DNA from: Vibrio penaeicida
Lineage (GTDB): Bacteria; Pseudomonadota; Gammaproteobacteria; Enterobacterales; Vibrionaceae
Assembly: GCF_019977755.1 (NCBI RefSeq)
Contig: NZ_AP025145.1
Location: 2,108,001-2,172,000 of the forward strand
Direction of reading: 5' to 3'
Length of the DNA: 64,000 nucleotides
Shown in pieces: positions 1-10,269 of the stretch. Numbering within the stretch: position 1 is the stretch's first letter; each line of letters opens with the position of its first letter. The position numbers and the translations under genes were made by a program. Under the pieces are notes generated by a model. The model did not search any database and had not been told where the DNA came from. It saw only the letters and a program-made list of their open reading frames with translations.

Positions 1-136
1 TAAACTTTGACCTAGTTATCAATTTTGTATATCTCGCTACTTGCACGCAACATTGTTGTTACAATACTCCACCCTAAAACCTATTTACCGCCATTTAAAC
101 TGAATAATTAAGAATAAAAATTGAATAGTATTGCAG

Positions 137-158
137 GAATAACTGAAAGCAGTTATTC
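137..158. promoter_or_regulatory. Perfect stem-loop upstream of yjiH-like gene
   Basis: Two 9-base arms (GAATAACTG and CAGTTATTC) flank a 4-base AAAG loop about 70 bases before the start of the YjiH-like gene. It has no T-tract, so it is more likely an operator or a 5'-leader stem than a terminator. The rest of bases 1-228 shows no gene. Confidence 0.4.
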
Positions 159-228
159 TTCGCAACATTGAATGAATACTAATGTTTAGTGAATAATTAT
201 TTACTAGCGGTAACAAGAGTATAAAAAG

Positions 229-1596
229 ATGGATAACGTAAACACGGTTAGCTCTTCTAAGAGCAAAAAGAACTTTTGGGTCTTCTTGATCCCTTCCTTG
301 CTTGGTCTTTTCCTTTTCATGGCACCCATCAGTTTTCAAGGTGAACTGACTATTCCTGTAGCTATTTTGGCTGGCGCACTAAAGGACTTACTGGGTGACT
401 TGATTGTTCCTATCATTACCTTTGTGATTGGCTTTATGTCTGTAGCAACTATTTTGAATAAAGTTGCTAAGCCTGCGTTTGTCGCAAACAACGCCTTTTT
501 AACTGGGTTGTTTGACCCTTCTCCACTTTGGTTTGCTGTACGTACCATTGGTGGTATTGCGGTCTTGATGACGTATTTCCAATTTGGTCCAAAATCCATT
601 TGGGAAGAAAATACGGGGGGTCTTGTACTGGAAGGCTTAATGCCAACACTTTTTGCTGTCTTCATTTTTGCTGGCTTACTGCTTCCGTTACTTCTGAATT
701 TTGGCCTGCTAGAGCTGTTTGGTACATTGCTGAGCAAAATCATGCGCCCACTATTTAACCTTCCGGGTCGTAGCGCGATCGACTGTATGGCTTCGTGGCT
801 TGGTGATGGCAGTGTGGGTATCCTTCTAACCAGCAAACAGTACGAGAAAAAATTCTACACACAGCGCGAAGCCGCAGTAGTTGGTACGACTTTCTCAGCC
901 GTTTCTATCACGTTCAGCCTCGTGGTACTGGCTCAGGTTAACCTGGAGCATATGTTCCTCCCTTTTTACGGTGCCATTTGTTTAGCTGGCTTAGTTGCAG
1001 CGGTGATCATTCCGCGTCTGCCTCCTTTGAGCTATAAGAAAGACCTGTACATTGATGGCAGCGCCCCAAAAGCGTCAGACAATGCCATTCCTGAAGGTCA
1101 CAATAGCTGGTCTTGGGGTCTTAACCTTGCTCTAACAAAAGCAAGCAAAGTGAAGTCGGCGAAAGAGGTGTGTGTTGAAGGGCTAAAAAATGCTGCCGAC
1201 ATGGTGTTTGGTGTACTGCCTGTTGTAATGGCGTTAGGTACAATTGCACTGGTTATCGCAGAATACACGCCGGTATTTTCTATTCTTGGCCAACCATTCG
1301 TGCCATTTTTAGAACTGCTGAACATCCCTGAAGCGGCAAAAGCATCTGAAACTATTGTGGTCGGGTTTGCAGACATGTTTATTCCAGCCATTTTGGCGGC
1401 TTCTATTGAAAGCGACCTGACTCGCTTCGTTATCGCTGCTATGTCTGTTACTCAGCTTATCTACATGTCTGAAGTGGGCGCTTTGCTATTGGGAAGCCGT
1501 ATCCCAGTAAACATCGCAGAGTTGTTCATCATCTTTATTTTGCGCACACTCATTACGCTTCCAGTTATTGCGGGTATCGCGCATCTGATTTTTTAA
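229..1596 (+). CDS. YjiH family membrane protein (nucleoside-recognition/Gate domain)
   Basis: A 455-residue polytopic inner-membrane protein. It has hydrophobic segments near residues 17-45, 50-75, 105-125 and 140-165, with several more in the C-terminal half. The layout, with a soluble stretch near residues 265-305 and a helical C-terminal bundle containing a GSRIPV loop, matches the YjiH group of nucleoside-recognition (Gate domain) proteins. Transport of a small solute is plausible, but no substrate is established for the family. It is monocistronic: a stem-loop lies upstream and a strong terminator follows within 60 bases. The ATG at 229 has only a weak A-rich ribosome-binding site. Family call is good; function is not known. 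Confidence 0.8.
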   Translation: MDNVNTVSSSKSKKNFWVFLIPSLLGLFLFMAPISFQGELTIPVAILAGALKDLLGDLIVPIITFVIGFMSVATILNKVAKPAFVANNAFLTGLFDPSPLWFAVRTIGGIAVLMTYFQFGPKSIWEENTGGLVLEGLMPTLFAVFIFAGLLLPLLLNFGLLELFGTLLSKIMRPLFNLPGRSAIDCMASWLGDGSVGILLTSKQYEKKFYTQREAAVVGTTFSAVSITFSLVVLAQVNLEHMFLPFYGAICLAGLVAAVIIPRLPPLSYKKDLYIDGSAPKASDNAIPEGHNSWSWGLNLALTKASKVKSAKEVCVEGLKNAADMVFGVLPVVMALGTIALVIAEYTPVFSILGQPFVPFLELLNIPEAAKASETIVVGFADMFIPAILAASIESDLTRFVIAAMSVTQLIYMSEVGALLLGSRIPVNIAELFIIFILRTLITLPVIAGIAHLIF

Positions 1597-1648
1597 GTAC
1601 AGATTTCTAAGTGCAGGCTTTCTAAGTATAAAGAGTAAAACACACCTA

Positions 1649-1679
1649 ATGCCCCCTGATATTTCAGGGGGCATTTTTG
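1649..1679 (+). terminator. Rho-independent terminator after the YjiH-like gene
   Basis: Arms ATGCCCCCTGA and TCAGGGGGCAT (11 pairs) with a TATT loop, followed by a run of T. It sits about 50 bases past the stop codon at 1596. Confidence 0.9.
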
Positions 1680-2056
1680 TAAAATCCAATACTCTCTTAC
1701 ACTTTTTTTGTTTTCAATACGACTACTGAAAAACTGCATAAAATCACTATTATTCATTTGGTTACGCACCAGCATTAATGATTTCATTATCATTGATTTT
1801 ACCGAACCCTGCTCTACCGCCTTCTCTTGTTTGTTTTTCAAAAAGCTCAAATTAAAATGCAAGCAAACATAAACTGTGACAACGCATTGATATAAACGTA
1901 TCAACCAATTGAAAGTCACTTTATTTTTGCTATTAGTTATCTCTAAAGTATATGGGCTTATCTTTATTATCTTATTTATCAATAAGAAACCTATTGAGTC
2001 TAGTACTATTCAGAATGTACGACGTACGCTTCCTGTTAACAAAATGGAATTAAATA
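1680..2056. other. Non-coding gap before the XRE-ATPase regulator
   Basis: About 380 AT-rich bases with no convincing gene. It presumably holds the promoter of the large regulator at 2057. Open frames on the minus strand here run across the terminator at 1649 and have no ribosome-binding site. Confidence 0.5.
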
Positions 2057-5000
2057 ATGGGTTCAAAAGATGGTCGTTTGCCATTAAATGGTGACTTGCT
2101 TAAGCAATTAAGGAAGCAAAAAGGGCTGAGCCAAGAAAGGCTAGCCGAGCAATGCGCAGAAAGCCGATTGTATGTCTCTTTATCTTCAATAAAACGTGCC
2201 GAATCTGGCAACAGTATTTTGTATCGAACAGCGAAAGAACTGGCTACGTTTTACTCGGTGGAAGTAGAAGATCTCATCCAAAACTCTGCCCCGATACTAC
2301 AAAAAAAATTGTCGACCATACCGGAACACACTCATCAAGTTTTACGGCTTTCGATAGAGGTTGATGATGAGTCTCTAAAATCCGAAGTAGAAAAGCTAAA
2401 TGATCGCTCCAATTGCTATTACATAGCAGAGGAAGGGCTTCTTGAGTTTGGTTGGTATTCACGTTCTAGTGATGAATTTGTATTCGAGCGTATTCGTCGG
2501 CTATGTGCGATGCTGCAATTTACGCTAAAAAGTCACGTTCGTATGTTTGTTGAAAGCAGCCCAACTAATGAGCAATTCACTGTCCAGAATACTCAGGTTA
2601 GCCACCGTGCTAAGCTATTGCTTTCTCAAATCACTTGGGGAGATATCGTTGCATGCCCATGCTTTGTGTCATCCAATTGTGCAAGACCACGGAATGTATT
2701 CTTACCCGAACAGCCCGAATTTAAAGATTGGCGTATTGTGTCAATGTGCCAGGTACAAACAGACTATTTTGTAGGGCGTCAATATGAGTTAACTCAGCTA
2801 AGCTCTACCCTTTCCCACTTATACGATAACCACACAGGCAGTACAGTCTGCTTAACGGGTATGGCTGGAATCGGTAAGACAAGACTCCTTCACAAATTCA
2901 TCGAAATACTTGAACATAAAAACTGCGCTCCGGTGCGGGTTCAAATATTAAATTTTGGTGTGGTGAACTCCCTTGTCCCTACGGTTAATTTGATTCGTTC
3001 ATTGTTTGGGTTCACTCCAGAAGATGACGGCAACCACATAAGACAATCCATCGCTATTTCACCGATTGCATCTTCTCATCACCTTTTCATTTACTGGCTG
3101 ATGGGTCTAAAACTGTATGAGTCGGAACAACGTCTTTTAGATGTAATGGAACATTCCGCTCGTAACAGAGCAATCTCAGAAAGCATTAATCAGTTGCTTT
3201 CACACCGACCAGCCCATCTTACCCAACTCGTGATTACGGTTGAGGATTTACATTGGGCAAATGACCTGCTTCTGTCCATTATTCAGGTTTTATCCTCATT
3301 AACGGACAGGTTCCCCGTAATGCTCGTTCTGACATTTCGTTCTGAGCATCATTTGGTTAATACACCGGATTGGTTCCAATCGGCGACAACAATTGCACTC
3401 AAACCGCTTAATATGGATGAATCGATACAATTGGCAAACTGGATGGCACCAGGAAACCAAGAGGCCATCCAACGCTGTGTAGAGAAGGCAAGCGGGCACC
3501 CGCTCTTCTTAAGGCAGTCCTTACTCTGCTCACGCTTAGGTAGCGATGTACCTGAATCTTTAGAACACCTTGTCGTGGTTCAACTATACAAACTCGATGC
3601 CAATAACCTTTCTGCGATAAAAGCGGCTTCCGTATTCGGACAGTGCTTCAACTTGGAACAACTGCAGTTTGTTTTAAATGATGAGCATTACTACCCAAGA
3701 ACCTTGTTAGAACACGGTTTGATTAAGCATTCTGAACAAGGGTTTATGTTCCATCACGATCTCATTTGTTCAGCGGTACAAAGTCAACTTTCCGATAGTG
3801 AAAGGCGGCTGCTGAACGAGCACTGTGCTAAGTGGTTTGAAGAAAGGGACAAGAAGCAGTTTGCACTCCACTCAAAAAGAGCGCAGTGCAAAGATGCCTT
3901 TACGATCCTCATTAAAAGTGCCAAAGAATACATCGGCAGTTTTCAGTTTGAGCAAGCTTTGGAATTGATTGAAGAAGCCATTGAAATTGTTCCCAAAAGT
4001 GAAACAGCGTACGCGCTAAACTTAAAAGGAAATTGCCTGTATTCAATGGGGAAAGTGAAAGAGTGCATTCACTTTCTGGAATTGGCTGTTAATCAAAACA
4101 CCGATTCCAACGCCTCCAGCCAATATTTCATTGATTTGGCTAACCCATATCAGGTGGTTGACGCCATCGACAAAGCTTTGTCCATACTGCAAACCGCACA
4201 GAACATTTCGGAGCCAACACAGCAATACGCTCAATTGTCTGAAGTGCATTCAATGAGAGGGAATATTCTATTCCCAACAGGAAATATTGAATCCTGTGAG
4301 CAAGAGCATCAAAAAGCACTCCACTACAGCATTAAGGCAAATAGCCCTAAAGCAAAAGCAAAAGCCTTGAGTGGGTTGGGAGATTGTGAATACCTTAAAG
4401 GTAATATGATTAACGCCCACAACAACTTCAAAGAAAGCTTGAAGATATGTGAAGAAAACCAATATTTGGAAATCGAAGCATCCAATCGATACATGCTTGC
4501 GACAACCTTGATTTACCAACTCGACACATCTCAAGCGCTTGCGCAATCTCAGCAATCTGCCACGCTTGCCTACTTAACAGGAAATCGTCGGGCTGAAATT
4601 GTTTCCCGACTAACAGCCGCTTGGGTGCTGCTTGATTACAATGCACTGGATCAGGCAGAGAATGAAATCAATATGGCACTAGCCATCGCAAAAGAATTCA
4701 ATGCAGTCCGCTTCATCGCATGTTTAATGGAAACCAAGGCGCGCCTTAAGTGGTATCAGAATGATGCAATTAAAGCTCGTGAGTACATAGAAATTGGGCT
4801 CAATTTGGTTGAAGAAAACAACTTACACGCCTTTATTGGTCCTTGGCTAAGTGCAACTAAAGCCATGGTCAGCACATTCTGGCAAGAGAGTAGAAACGCG
4901 TTAGAGCAAGGTGAAAAGTGGCTAAAACAGCCTTGTGCTGGTCACAACGCTTTAAGGTTCTACCAACAAGGTATTCGCACCGCATGGAATTTGAAAGACC

Positions 5001-5218
5001 GTGCTCTCCTTGAAAAATACCGAGATCTACTGTGTCAGTGTTGCGAGCCTTCACCGTGGTGTGAGTTTTACGTTGAACAAGCAGACGTTATGCTTGGTGT
5101 GTTAACACAAGAGAGAACGAAAACAGAGCTTGAAACGTTTAATTCAAAAGCAAGAGAATTACATATGCTCCAGGCTCAAATATCTCTCAATGAATACGAT
5201 GCAATACCTTCATTCTAG
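2057..5218 (+). CDS. Large XRE-family regulator with AAA ATPase and TPR repeats
   Basis: A 1053-residue multidomain protein. Residues about 10-75 form an XRE-type helix-turn-helix (LRKQKGLSQERLAEQ). An FVGRQYEL motif at about 237 opens an AAA/STAND ATPase module with Walker A GMAGIGKT near 270 and a Walker B-like TVEDLHWAND near 395. The remaining half, from about 600, is helical TPR-like repeats. This layout is typical of STAND signal-transducing regulators in which a ligand or partner bound to the repeats controls ATP-dependent oligomerisation. No adenylate cyclase domain or C-terminal LuxR helix-turn-helix is seen, so DNA binding must be N-terminal. It stands alone and converges on the cystatin-like gene. 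Its target and signal are unknown. Confidence 0.85.
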   Translation: MGSKDGRLPLNGDLLKQLRKQKGLSQERLAEQCAESRLYVSLSSIKRAESGNSILYRTAKELATFYSVEVEDLIQNSAPILQKKLSTIPEHTHQVLRLSIEVDDESLKSEVEKLNDRSNCYYIAEEGLLEFGWYSRSSDEFVFERIRRLCAMLQFTLKSHVRMFVESSPTNEQFTVQNTQVSHRAKLLLSQITWGDIVACPCFVSSNCARPRNVFLPEQPEFKDWRIVSMCQVQTDYFVGRQYELTQLSSTLSHLYDNHTGSTVCLTGMAGIGKTRLLHKFIEILEHKNCAPVRVQILNFGVVNSLVPTVNLIRSLFGFTPEDDGNHIRQSIAISPIASSHHLFIYWLMGLKLYESEQRLLDVMEHSARNRAISESINQLLSHRPAHLTQLVITVEDLHWANDLLLSIIQVLSSLTDRFPVMLVLTFRSEHHLVNTPDWFQSATTIALKPLNMDESIQLANWMAPGNQEAIQRCVEKASGHPLFLRQSLLCSRLGSDVPESLEHLVVVQLYKLDANNLSAIKAASVFGQCFNLEQLQFVLNDEHYYPRTLLEHGLIKHSEQGFMFHHDLICSAVQSQLSDSERRLLNEHCAKWFEERDKKQFALHSKRAQCKDAFTILIKSAKEYIGSFQFEQALELIEEAIEIVPKSETAYALNLKGNCLYSMGKVKECIHFLELAVNQNTDSNASSQYFIDLANPYQVVDAIDKALSILQTAQNISEPTQQYAQLSEVHSMRGNILFPTGNIESCEQEHQKALHYSIKANSPKAKAKALSGLGDCEYLKGNMINAHNNFKESLKICEENQYLEIEASNRYMLATTLIYQLDTSQALAQSQQSATLAYLTGNRRAEIVSRLTAAWVLLDYNALDQAENEINMALAIAKEFNAVRFIACLMETKARLKWYQNDAIKAREYIEIGLNLVEENNLHAFIGPWLSATKAMVSTFWQESRNALEQGEKWLKQPCAGHNALRFYQQGIRTAWNLKDRALLEKYRDLLCQCCEPSPWCEFYVEQADVMLGVLTQERTKTELETFNSKARELHMLQAQISLNEYDAIPSF

Positions 5219-5248
5219 GTAGGTAACAGACTTAAATTCGCCATAAAA

Positions 5249-5296
5249 TCTCCCGATTCTTTGAGCATCCCCCATCGCACTCAAAGAACCGGGAGA
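5249..5296. terminator. Bidirectional terminator between convergent genes
   Basis: A long imperfect hairpin: TCTCCCG plus TTCTTTGAG pairs with CTCAAAGAA plus CGGGAGA, with one bulged base on each side and a 14-base loop. It lies between the stops at 5218 (+) and 5303 (-). Confidence 0.75.
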
Positions 5297-5302
5297 AATA
5301 CA

Positions 5303-6004
5303 CTAAACCGTTTCCAACAATACCGCTTTTAAAATTTTGCCTGTGTCTGCACCAATCTGCACCTGTGTACCCAAGTCGGATACAAAGGTCCAAACAGGTT
5401 CTTTTACTTCCGGTGTTAGCACTTTACTCAGTGAGAGCTTGATGAACTTACTTCCCCAATTCCCTGTGTAAAACACTTCTATCGCTTGCTTGTAATCGAA
5501 CTTATACCCTTCAATAATCGCAAGACCGAGTGGACAGATAACTTGAGTAGCGTGCGTCAGCCCTACGCCTCTTTCCGCTTGATAGTATTGGTAACACTCA
5601 TTTCCATCGCGCACTAATCGCTCAAACCCTAATACATCCTCAGCTGATTCCCCTGCATTATTGCGAAGGCTTGCTTTCAGGCTGACTAATTCAAATTGAT
5701 CCACCTTTTGGCTTTCAACCATTTTCGGCTCTTCAATACGCTGGATGTTAGTGATGTAAGGCTTTCCATCTAAAGGCGCAAACATCGAAACCCAAGAAAA
5801 GTAATGAAGTGTTGGCTCATCGATCAAGTTTGCTTTACATAGGTAGCGATAATTTACACCAGCTACAACTTGAGATTGCACTTCCATAGGTTCGTAATTC
5901 ACACCGACAAAACCTTCAAGAGCAGAATTAAAAACCGCTTTATCTTCTAAGTTGAGCTTACGAAAATTGGACCAACCACCGAGCGTAGAACCAAACTGAG
6001 ACAT
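5303..6004 (-). CDS. Cystatin-like protein (QVVAG motif)
   Basis: A 233-residue protein without a signal peptide, so probably cytoplasmic. The N-terminal ~95 residues resemble a type-1 cystatin (stefin). There is an N-terminal LGGW at 8-11, a central helix, the inhibitory loop QVVAG at 45-49 followed by NYRYL, and a second hairpin FAPLDGKPYI near 76-84. In cystatins these three elements form the wedge that blocks papain-family cysteine proteases. The C-terminal 135 residues match no family I recognise. The ATG at 6004 follows a good AAGGAAA site. The upstream oxidoreductase is separated by its own terminator, so this gene is probably transcribed alone. Homology is inferred from motifs only; inhibitory activity is not shown. 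Confidence 0.65.
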   Translation of the reverse strand: MSQFGSTLGGWSNFRKLNLEDKAVFNSALEGFVGVNYEPMEVQSQVVAGVNYRYLCKANLIDEPTLHYFSWVSMFAPLDGKPYITNIQRIEEPKMVESQKVDQFELVSLKASLRNNAGESAEDVLGFERLVRDGNECYQYYQAERGVGLTHATQVICPLGLAIIEGYKFDYKQAIEVFYTGNWGSKFIKLSLSKVLTPEVKEPVWTFVSDLGTQVQIGADTGKILKAVLLETV

Positions 6005-6176
6005 GAGTATTTCCTTTTACATGGATTGATTGAAATTAGGGTCTGCTGACCTTTCGCAGTTGTTTATTGGCGCACTCATGTTTTCCTTAACGCATTGCAT
6101 GAACTCAACCAACATCAACAGGTTAAGGAAAATAGTGAATTTGGTCTGGTTCACTTTGGTATCACTTAACAAAAAA

Positions 6177-6211
6177 ACCACCCACTGCTCCAACAAAGAG
6201 CAAAGGGTGGT
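6177..6211 (-). terminator. Terminator of the FAD oxidoreductase gene (minus strand)
   Basis: On the minus strand, ACCACCC-type arms with a secondary GAGC/GCTC pairing lead into seven consecutive T. It separates the oxidoreductase from the cystatin-like gene. A second imperfect inverted repeat (GACCTGT...ACAGGTC) lies at about 6244-6285. Confidence 0.8.
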
Positions 6212-6301
6212 AATGGAAAATCAATGTGTTGTATTGAGTTAATGGACCTGTACGCTTAATGGGAATATGCGTTAACAGGTCTAGACATATCTCACTTTGA
6301 T

Positions 6302-8080
6302 TTAAATTGTCTTAAGCAAGCTTTCCACGGCATTACGAGCTTGTTTCCAACACGTTTCCTGCAAACCTACTTCAGCACACCATGAGCCCGCGTAAACAAT
6401 GGGTGCAAATCCATTTTCACGAACGTTAGTCGGAAGATTTTCATGATATTTGTTGATTTCAGTCTGACTTGTGTGAGCATCGCGGTCGTATACGTTATGT
6501 GCAAAATAGAAAATTGCTTTGTTGTCTTCACGCCCTAGCAGGTTCTTTTTATTTGATTGTGCAAGGTGATCCTGAGTCGATTTAGGCAGCTCGGTGAGCT
6601 CAGTGCCACATAAGAATTCCAAATTCTTGTTTGAATCCACGGTACGCAATACAAACTTGTCGTTAACTGGGTGAGTCGGATTCAGAGTAACGAAATAGCT
6701 CAACTCTGGTGCGTGTTTGACTTTCGGGTTACGCCAATCATTTTGGTGTCTATTCTCTTGGAAGGTAATGCTGTAAGGCAGCATCGTTTCACCATGTCTA
6801 ATGGACACGTTGAACGTGCGCCAGCTGTTCACATTCGAAGAAATCACACTATTGTCTGTATGAACAATGCCAATGCTTTGCGTATATTTCACCCGACCTA
6901 GAATTGGTTCAAGCGTATTACCTTGCTCAGAATGCTTGGCATTAAACGCAACCTGCATAAGCGCGTGGTTAGCGTGAATGGTGCTCACCATGGCGTCGAA
7001 GTTAATTTGTGAAAGTTTGTTGTGCTCTTCTTTCTTATCAACGAGCGGCGAGACCACACTTTCAATAGTAAACCCAGTGTCCGTCGTGCGGAATTTTGCA
7101 TCTACATTAGTATGAATAGACAACTTTAGATTTTCAGAATCGTTGTTGTAGCCATTAATCAAGTAAGCAGTTAGGTGCTCAATCCATTTCTTTGTTCCGC
7201 CAACAAAGTAGCGTCTGTCTGGGAACTTCTCGCCCTTCTTTTTGCCTTCTTGATAGCGGAAATAACCAAAAGGTGACGCTAATGGAAGGTGCTGCGGTCC
7301 TTTGTCTGTCGTAAAGAACATTGCCGCCACTCTTGGATAAAACAGGTTGTCACGCATTTCAACAATAAGTTTAGCCAACTCGGCACCCGATAAATCAGCC
7401 AACGATGGCTGTTGACGAATGGCGTTGTAAGCCTCAACACATATTTCAAATTCTGGTGAGGCTTTTAAAGCCTCAGGATACCCTTCAGCCAACGCAATCA
7501 ACGCAGTAAAGAAAGTATGCAGTTCGATATTCCAAGCTGTACTTTGCTTGGCGGAGTCCTCACTCATTTCAGTGCCGTATGCCACTAATGCGGTGAAAAC
7601 GGTACCAAGATCAGTGTCGGTCAGGCTGAACCGACGTTCCATTGGACGGTTGATAGGTAAGTGTTCATCGTCAGTATAGAGGTAGTGATTGTCTTCCGAG
7701 AAAAAACACGCCGTATCTTCAATAGGCTTCAGGTTTTCATCACTGTAATAGTCGGTTTTTTCCATCACTTCTTTTAATGTGCTGTACATACTTAGGTTGA
7801 TGTCGTTAACACCCATGTCTGCCCAGCGAGCCAACGTTTTTGGTTCTATTTTGTTTCCTTCGCTGTCTACACTGCTCGTCTCACCAAGACCCAAAACGAC
7901 CGTGTGCGCGTTACCACCCAGCTCAGCGGCTTTTTCAATCAAATGGACGTGGTACTGACCTTGATGATTATCTGAATTCTTTTGACCCAATTTTTGAAGC
8001 AGGTAATAACATGTCGCGAGGCCCGATGTCCCGCCACCGACTACTGCGATATTTGTAACGTTTCCGCATTCATGTTGCAT
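6302..8080 (-). CDS. FAD-dependent amine-oxidase-like oxidoreductase
   Basis: A 592-residue protein beginning with a dinucleotide-binding motif, AVVGGGTSGLATCYYL, at about residues 13-28. The second-strand acidic end HLIEKAAELGGNAHT follows near 47, as in FAD-containing NAD(P)-binding Rossmann proteins of the amine oxidase/phytoene desaturase class. A C-terminal YAGSWCAEVGLQET segment resembles the FAD-closing motif of the same class. No secretion signal is seen. The ATG at 8080 is preceded by GGGAAAG. It ends just before its own terminator. The substrate cannot be told from sequence; the fold assignment is secure. Confidence 0.8.
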   Translation of the reverse strand: MQHECGNVTNIAVVGGGTSGLATCYYLLQKLGQKNSDNHQGQYHVHLIEKAAELGGNAHTVVLGLGETSSVDSEGNKIEPKTLARWADMGVNDINLSMYSTLKEVMEKTDYYSDENLKPIEDTACFFSEDNHYLYTDDEHLPINRPMERRFSLTDTDLGTVFTALVAYGTEMSEDSAKQSTAWNIELHTFFTALIALAEGYPEALKASPEFEICVEAYNAIRQQPSLADLSGAELAKLIVEMRDNLFYPRVAAMFFTTDKGPQHLPLASPFGYFRYQEGKKKGEKFPDRRYFVGGTKKWIEHLTAYLINGYNNDSENLKLSIHTNVDAKFRTTDTGFTIESVVSPLVDKKEEHNKLSQINFDAMVSTIHANHALMQVAFNAKHSEQGNTLEPILGRVKYTQSIGIVHTDNSVISSNVNSWRTFNVSIRHGETMLPYSITFQENRHQNDWRNPKVKHAPELSYFVTLNPTHPVNDKFVLRTVDSNKNLEFLCGTELTELPKSTQDHLAQSNKKNLLGREDNKAIFYFAHNVYDRDAHTSQTEINKYHENLPTNVRENGFAPIVYAGSWCAEVGLQETCWKQARNAVESLLKTI

Positions 8081-8217
8081 GGTTAACTTTCCCTATTATC
8101 GATTCGAAGCCAATTTTTGCTGTTAGCGTTTCATCAATAGGGTATCGGTTCAGTGAAAAGTAAACAGTGTCAGTTTAGTCTCAGATGAATACTTAAACAC
8201 CGTTCTAAATACAAGAA

Positions 8218-8242
8218 AGCCACCTCGTTTTTTGAGGTGGCT
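8218..8242 (-). terminator. Terminator of the chemoreceptor gene
   Basis: AGCCACCTC and GAGGTGGCT form nine pairs around a 7-base loop, followed on the minus strand by a T-rich stretch. It lies just past the chemoreceptor stop at 8257. Confidence 0.85.
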
Positions 8243-8256
8243 GAAACATGGGGAGG

Positions 8257-10269
8257 TTATACTCGGAACTGGGCGACCATGCCTTCGAGCTCTTTCACTT
8301 TATTGTAAAGATTCCTTGTTGATTCAGAGCTTTGTTGCGTTTTTTCCACTGAAGAGTATGCGATTTGGCTAACTTGAGCGATGTCGTGTGCCATCTCTTG
8401 AGTGGCTGTCGATTGCTCTTCTCCTGCGGTGGCAATCGAATGAATCATGTTGTTCACGTCATTGGCGCGTTCAACAATTTGTTCCAGCGCATCACCGGCT
8501 GAATTCGACAATTGCACCCCTTCCGTAACCAGTTGAGTACCCTCGCCCATTCTTTCTACCGCAGTACGAGTTTCACTTTGAATTGAGGTTATAAGGCTAC
8601 TGACTTCCTCTGTGGCTTTAGAGGTTCGCTCTGCCAAGCCTCGAACTTCATCCGCGACCACAGCAAAGCCTCTACCAAGCTCTCCAGCGCGTGCCGCTTC
8701 AATCGCAGCATTCAGCGCAAGGAGGTTGGTTTGCTCAGCAATGTCGTTGATGACTTTAATCACGTCACCAATCTCTTCCCCTTTCCTGCCTAAGCTATCA
8801 ACCGTAGCAGCGGATTCGTTAACCACATCCGCAATTCTTTGCATTCCATGTACCGTCTCCTGCATTAACTTGCCCCCTTCGCTGGCAACATTGCCTGCTT
8901 CTTGAGAACTTTGCGCTGCATCTGACGACTGCATGGCGACTTCGCGCACGGTGCCACTCATTTCCTCAACGGCGCTGGCAATTAATGCCGCTTTATCCGC
9001 TTGCAATTGGATATCGCTGGCTACCTGGTTGCTGATGCTATCCACTTGTTTGGTGTTGGATGTTACTTCGCTTGCCACACCCGAGATGCCTGAAACTAAG
9101 TCCTTTAGCGAGGCTTGCATACCATCAATCGATTTTGCGAGTAAACCGATTTCATCTTCGATGGTTTCGTTGATCGCTGGAGAGGTGAGATTCCCGTCGG
9201 CAATTTGATTCGCTTTCTCCGAGATAGCGTGAATACGTCGGTTAATAACACGGGTAATCATGACCGCAACCGTGATGCCCACGGTCACCACAACTAACGC
9301 ATTAACCGAAAGCCACATCACAATCTGGTTCATCTTGTCATTCACCGAAGCAATATCTTGGGTTACATCACTTTTTTCTTCTTTCGAAGAGCGATCCAAG
9401 ATTTCTTCTAATGGCAGTACCACGGAGTCTTCAAGCTCATCGACAAGCGCAATAGCAGCCTTTTTAGCGGCAGGATCATAGCTTGAAAATACTTTGTTGG
9501 CTGTTTTTAGAAGCTCATCATAGTAGGTTTCAATTTGCGATATGGCTTTTACCTCTTCAGCACGCCTCTCCAAAGGCTTCAGTTTATCGAGGTAACTATT
9601 GAACGATTTTGAGCCTCCTTCAAATGACTCCCGTGCTGTAAGATCTCCCATGATATACGCATTGAGAGAAGCGACCATATCTCCCGATGCATCGATCATT
9701 TCAAGGTAGTATCGAACGCCTGGGAGATCATCATTCAAAGACTCATTGAGGTTCGTCGTGTTGAATGCATCAGCGTATTCTTCCTCTTTCATTTTATCGA
9801 GAAGATCTTCAAGCGGGTTACCGACATTTCGCGTTAAATTTTGAACCCAAAGCCTCGCTTCCTGCTCCGTCGCTGGCGAGTATTTAGCAAAGACCTCGCT
9901 CTCAATTGAACGAATGTATTGATCAGCTAACTTTCTGATCTTCGCCATTTTGTCTTTTTCAGCTTGAGTGGTTGATTCTAGCGAATAGAGTATTCTGTAA
10001 TTATTCTCAAAATTCTTCACGCTCTTCCTAAAGCTATTGGCTTCGTCTTGCTCTCCATTTAGGTATTCCAACGCATAAGTCTGCATATCTGCCACTTTGT
10101 CGTTGACGTTCAAATACGCGAGTACGCCAGGCACATTATCAGATTCGATTTTTTCTGCAAGTTTCGCTGAGTCTTGGACTGCCGACCAAACGATATAGGT
10201 AAGCACAAGCGTAGTGAGAAGTATGAAGGAGAACCCCGCATACAGCATTTGAGTGAGTTTTAAGTTCAT
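8257..10269 (-). CDS. Methyl-accepting chemotaxis protein
   Basis: With the ATG at 10269 the product is 670 residues. A first membrane helix at about 10-30 and a second near 315-337 bracket a helical periplasmic sensor of about 280 residues, compatible in size with a helical bimodular (HBM-type) ligand domain. A HAMP linker follows, then the cytoplasmic signalling bundle whose hairpin tip contains [21 protein letters not shown]. The protein senses a periplasmic ligand and controls CheA at the chemoreceptor array. A longer in-frame version from a TTG at 10407 would put 46 extra residues before the first membrane helix; the internal ATG fits the topology better. The ligand is unknown. Confidence 0.92.
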   Translation of the reverse strand: MNLKLTQMLYAGFSFILLTTLVLTYIVWSAVQDSAKLAEKIESDNVPGVLAYLNVNDKVADMQTYALEYLNGEQDEANSFRKSVKNFENNYRILYSLESTTQAEKDKMAKIRKLADQYIRSIESEVFAKYSPATEQEARLWVQNLTRNVGNPLEDLLDKMKEEEYADAFNTTNLNESLNDDLPGVRYYLEMIDASGDMVASLNAYIMGDLTARESFEGGSKSFNSYLDKLKPLERRAEEVKAISQIETYYDELLKTANKVFSSYDPAAKKAAIALVDELEDSVVLPLEEILDRSSKEEKSDVTQDIASVNDKMNQIVMWLSVNALVVVTVGITVAVMITRVINRRIHAISEKANQIADGNLTSPAINETIEDEIGLLAKSIDGMQASLKDLVSGISGVASEVTSNTKQVDSISNQVASDIQLQADKAALIASAVEEMSGTVREVAMQSSDAAQSSQEAGNVASEGGKLMQETVHGMQRIADVVNESAATVDSLGRKGEEIGDVIKVINDIAEQTNLLALNAAIEAARAGELGRGFAVVADEVRGLAERTSKATEEVSSLITSIQSETRTAVERMGEGTQLVTEGVQLSNSAGDALEQIVERANDVNNMIHSIATAGEEQSTATQEMAHDIAQVSQIAYSSVEKTQQSSESTRNLYNKVKELEGMVAQFRV

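Noticed and set aside
1780..1805. Fur-box-like sequence upstream of the XRE regulator
   Set aside because: The match needs a one-base gap relative to the consensus and lies in AT-rich DNA, so it is not supported.
1593..1982. 129-codon open frame on the minus strand
   Set aside because: It spans the terminator of the YjiH-like gene, has no ribosome-binding site and low-complexity composition.
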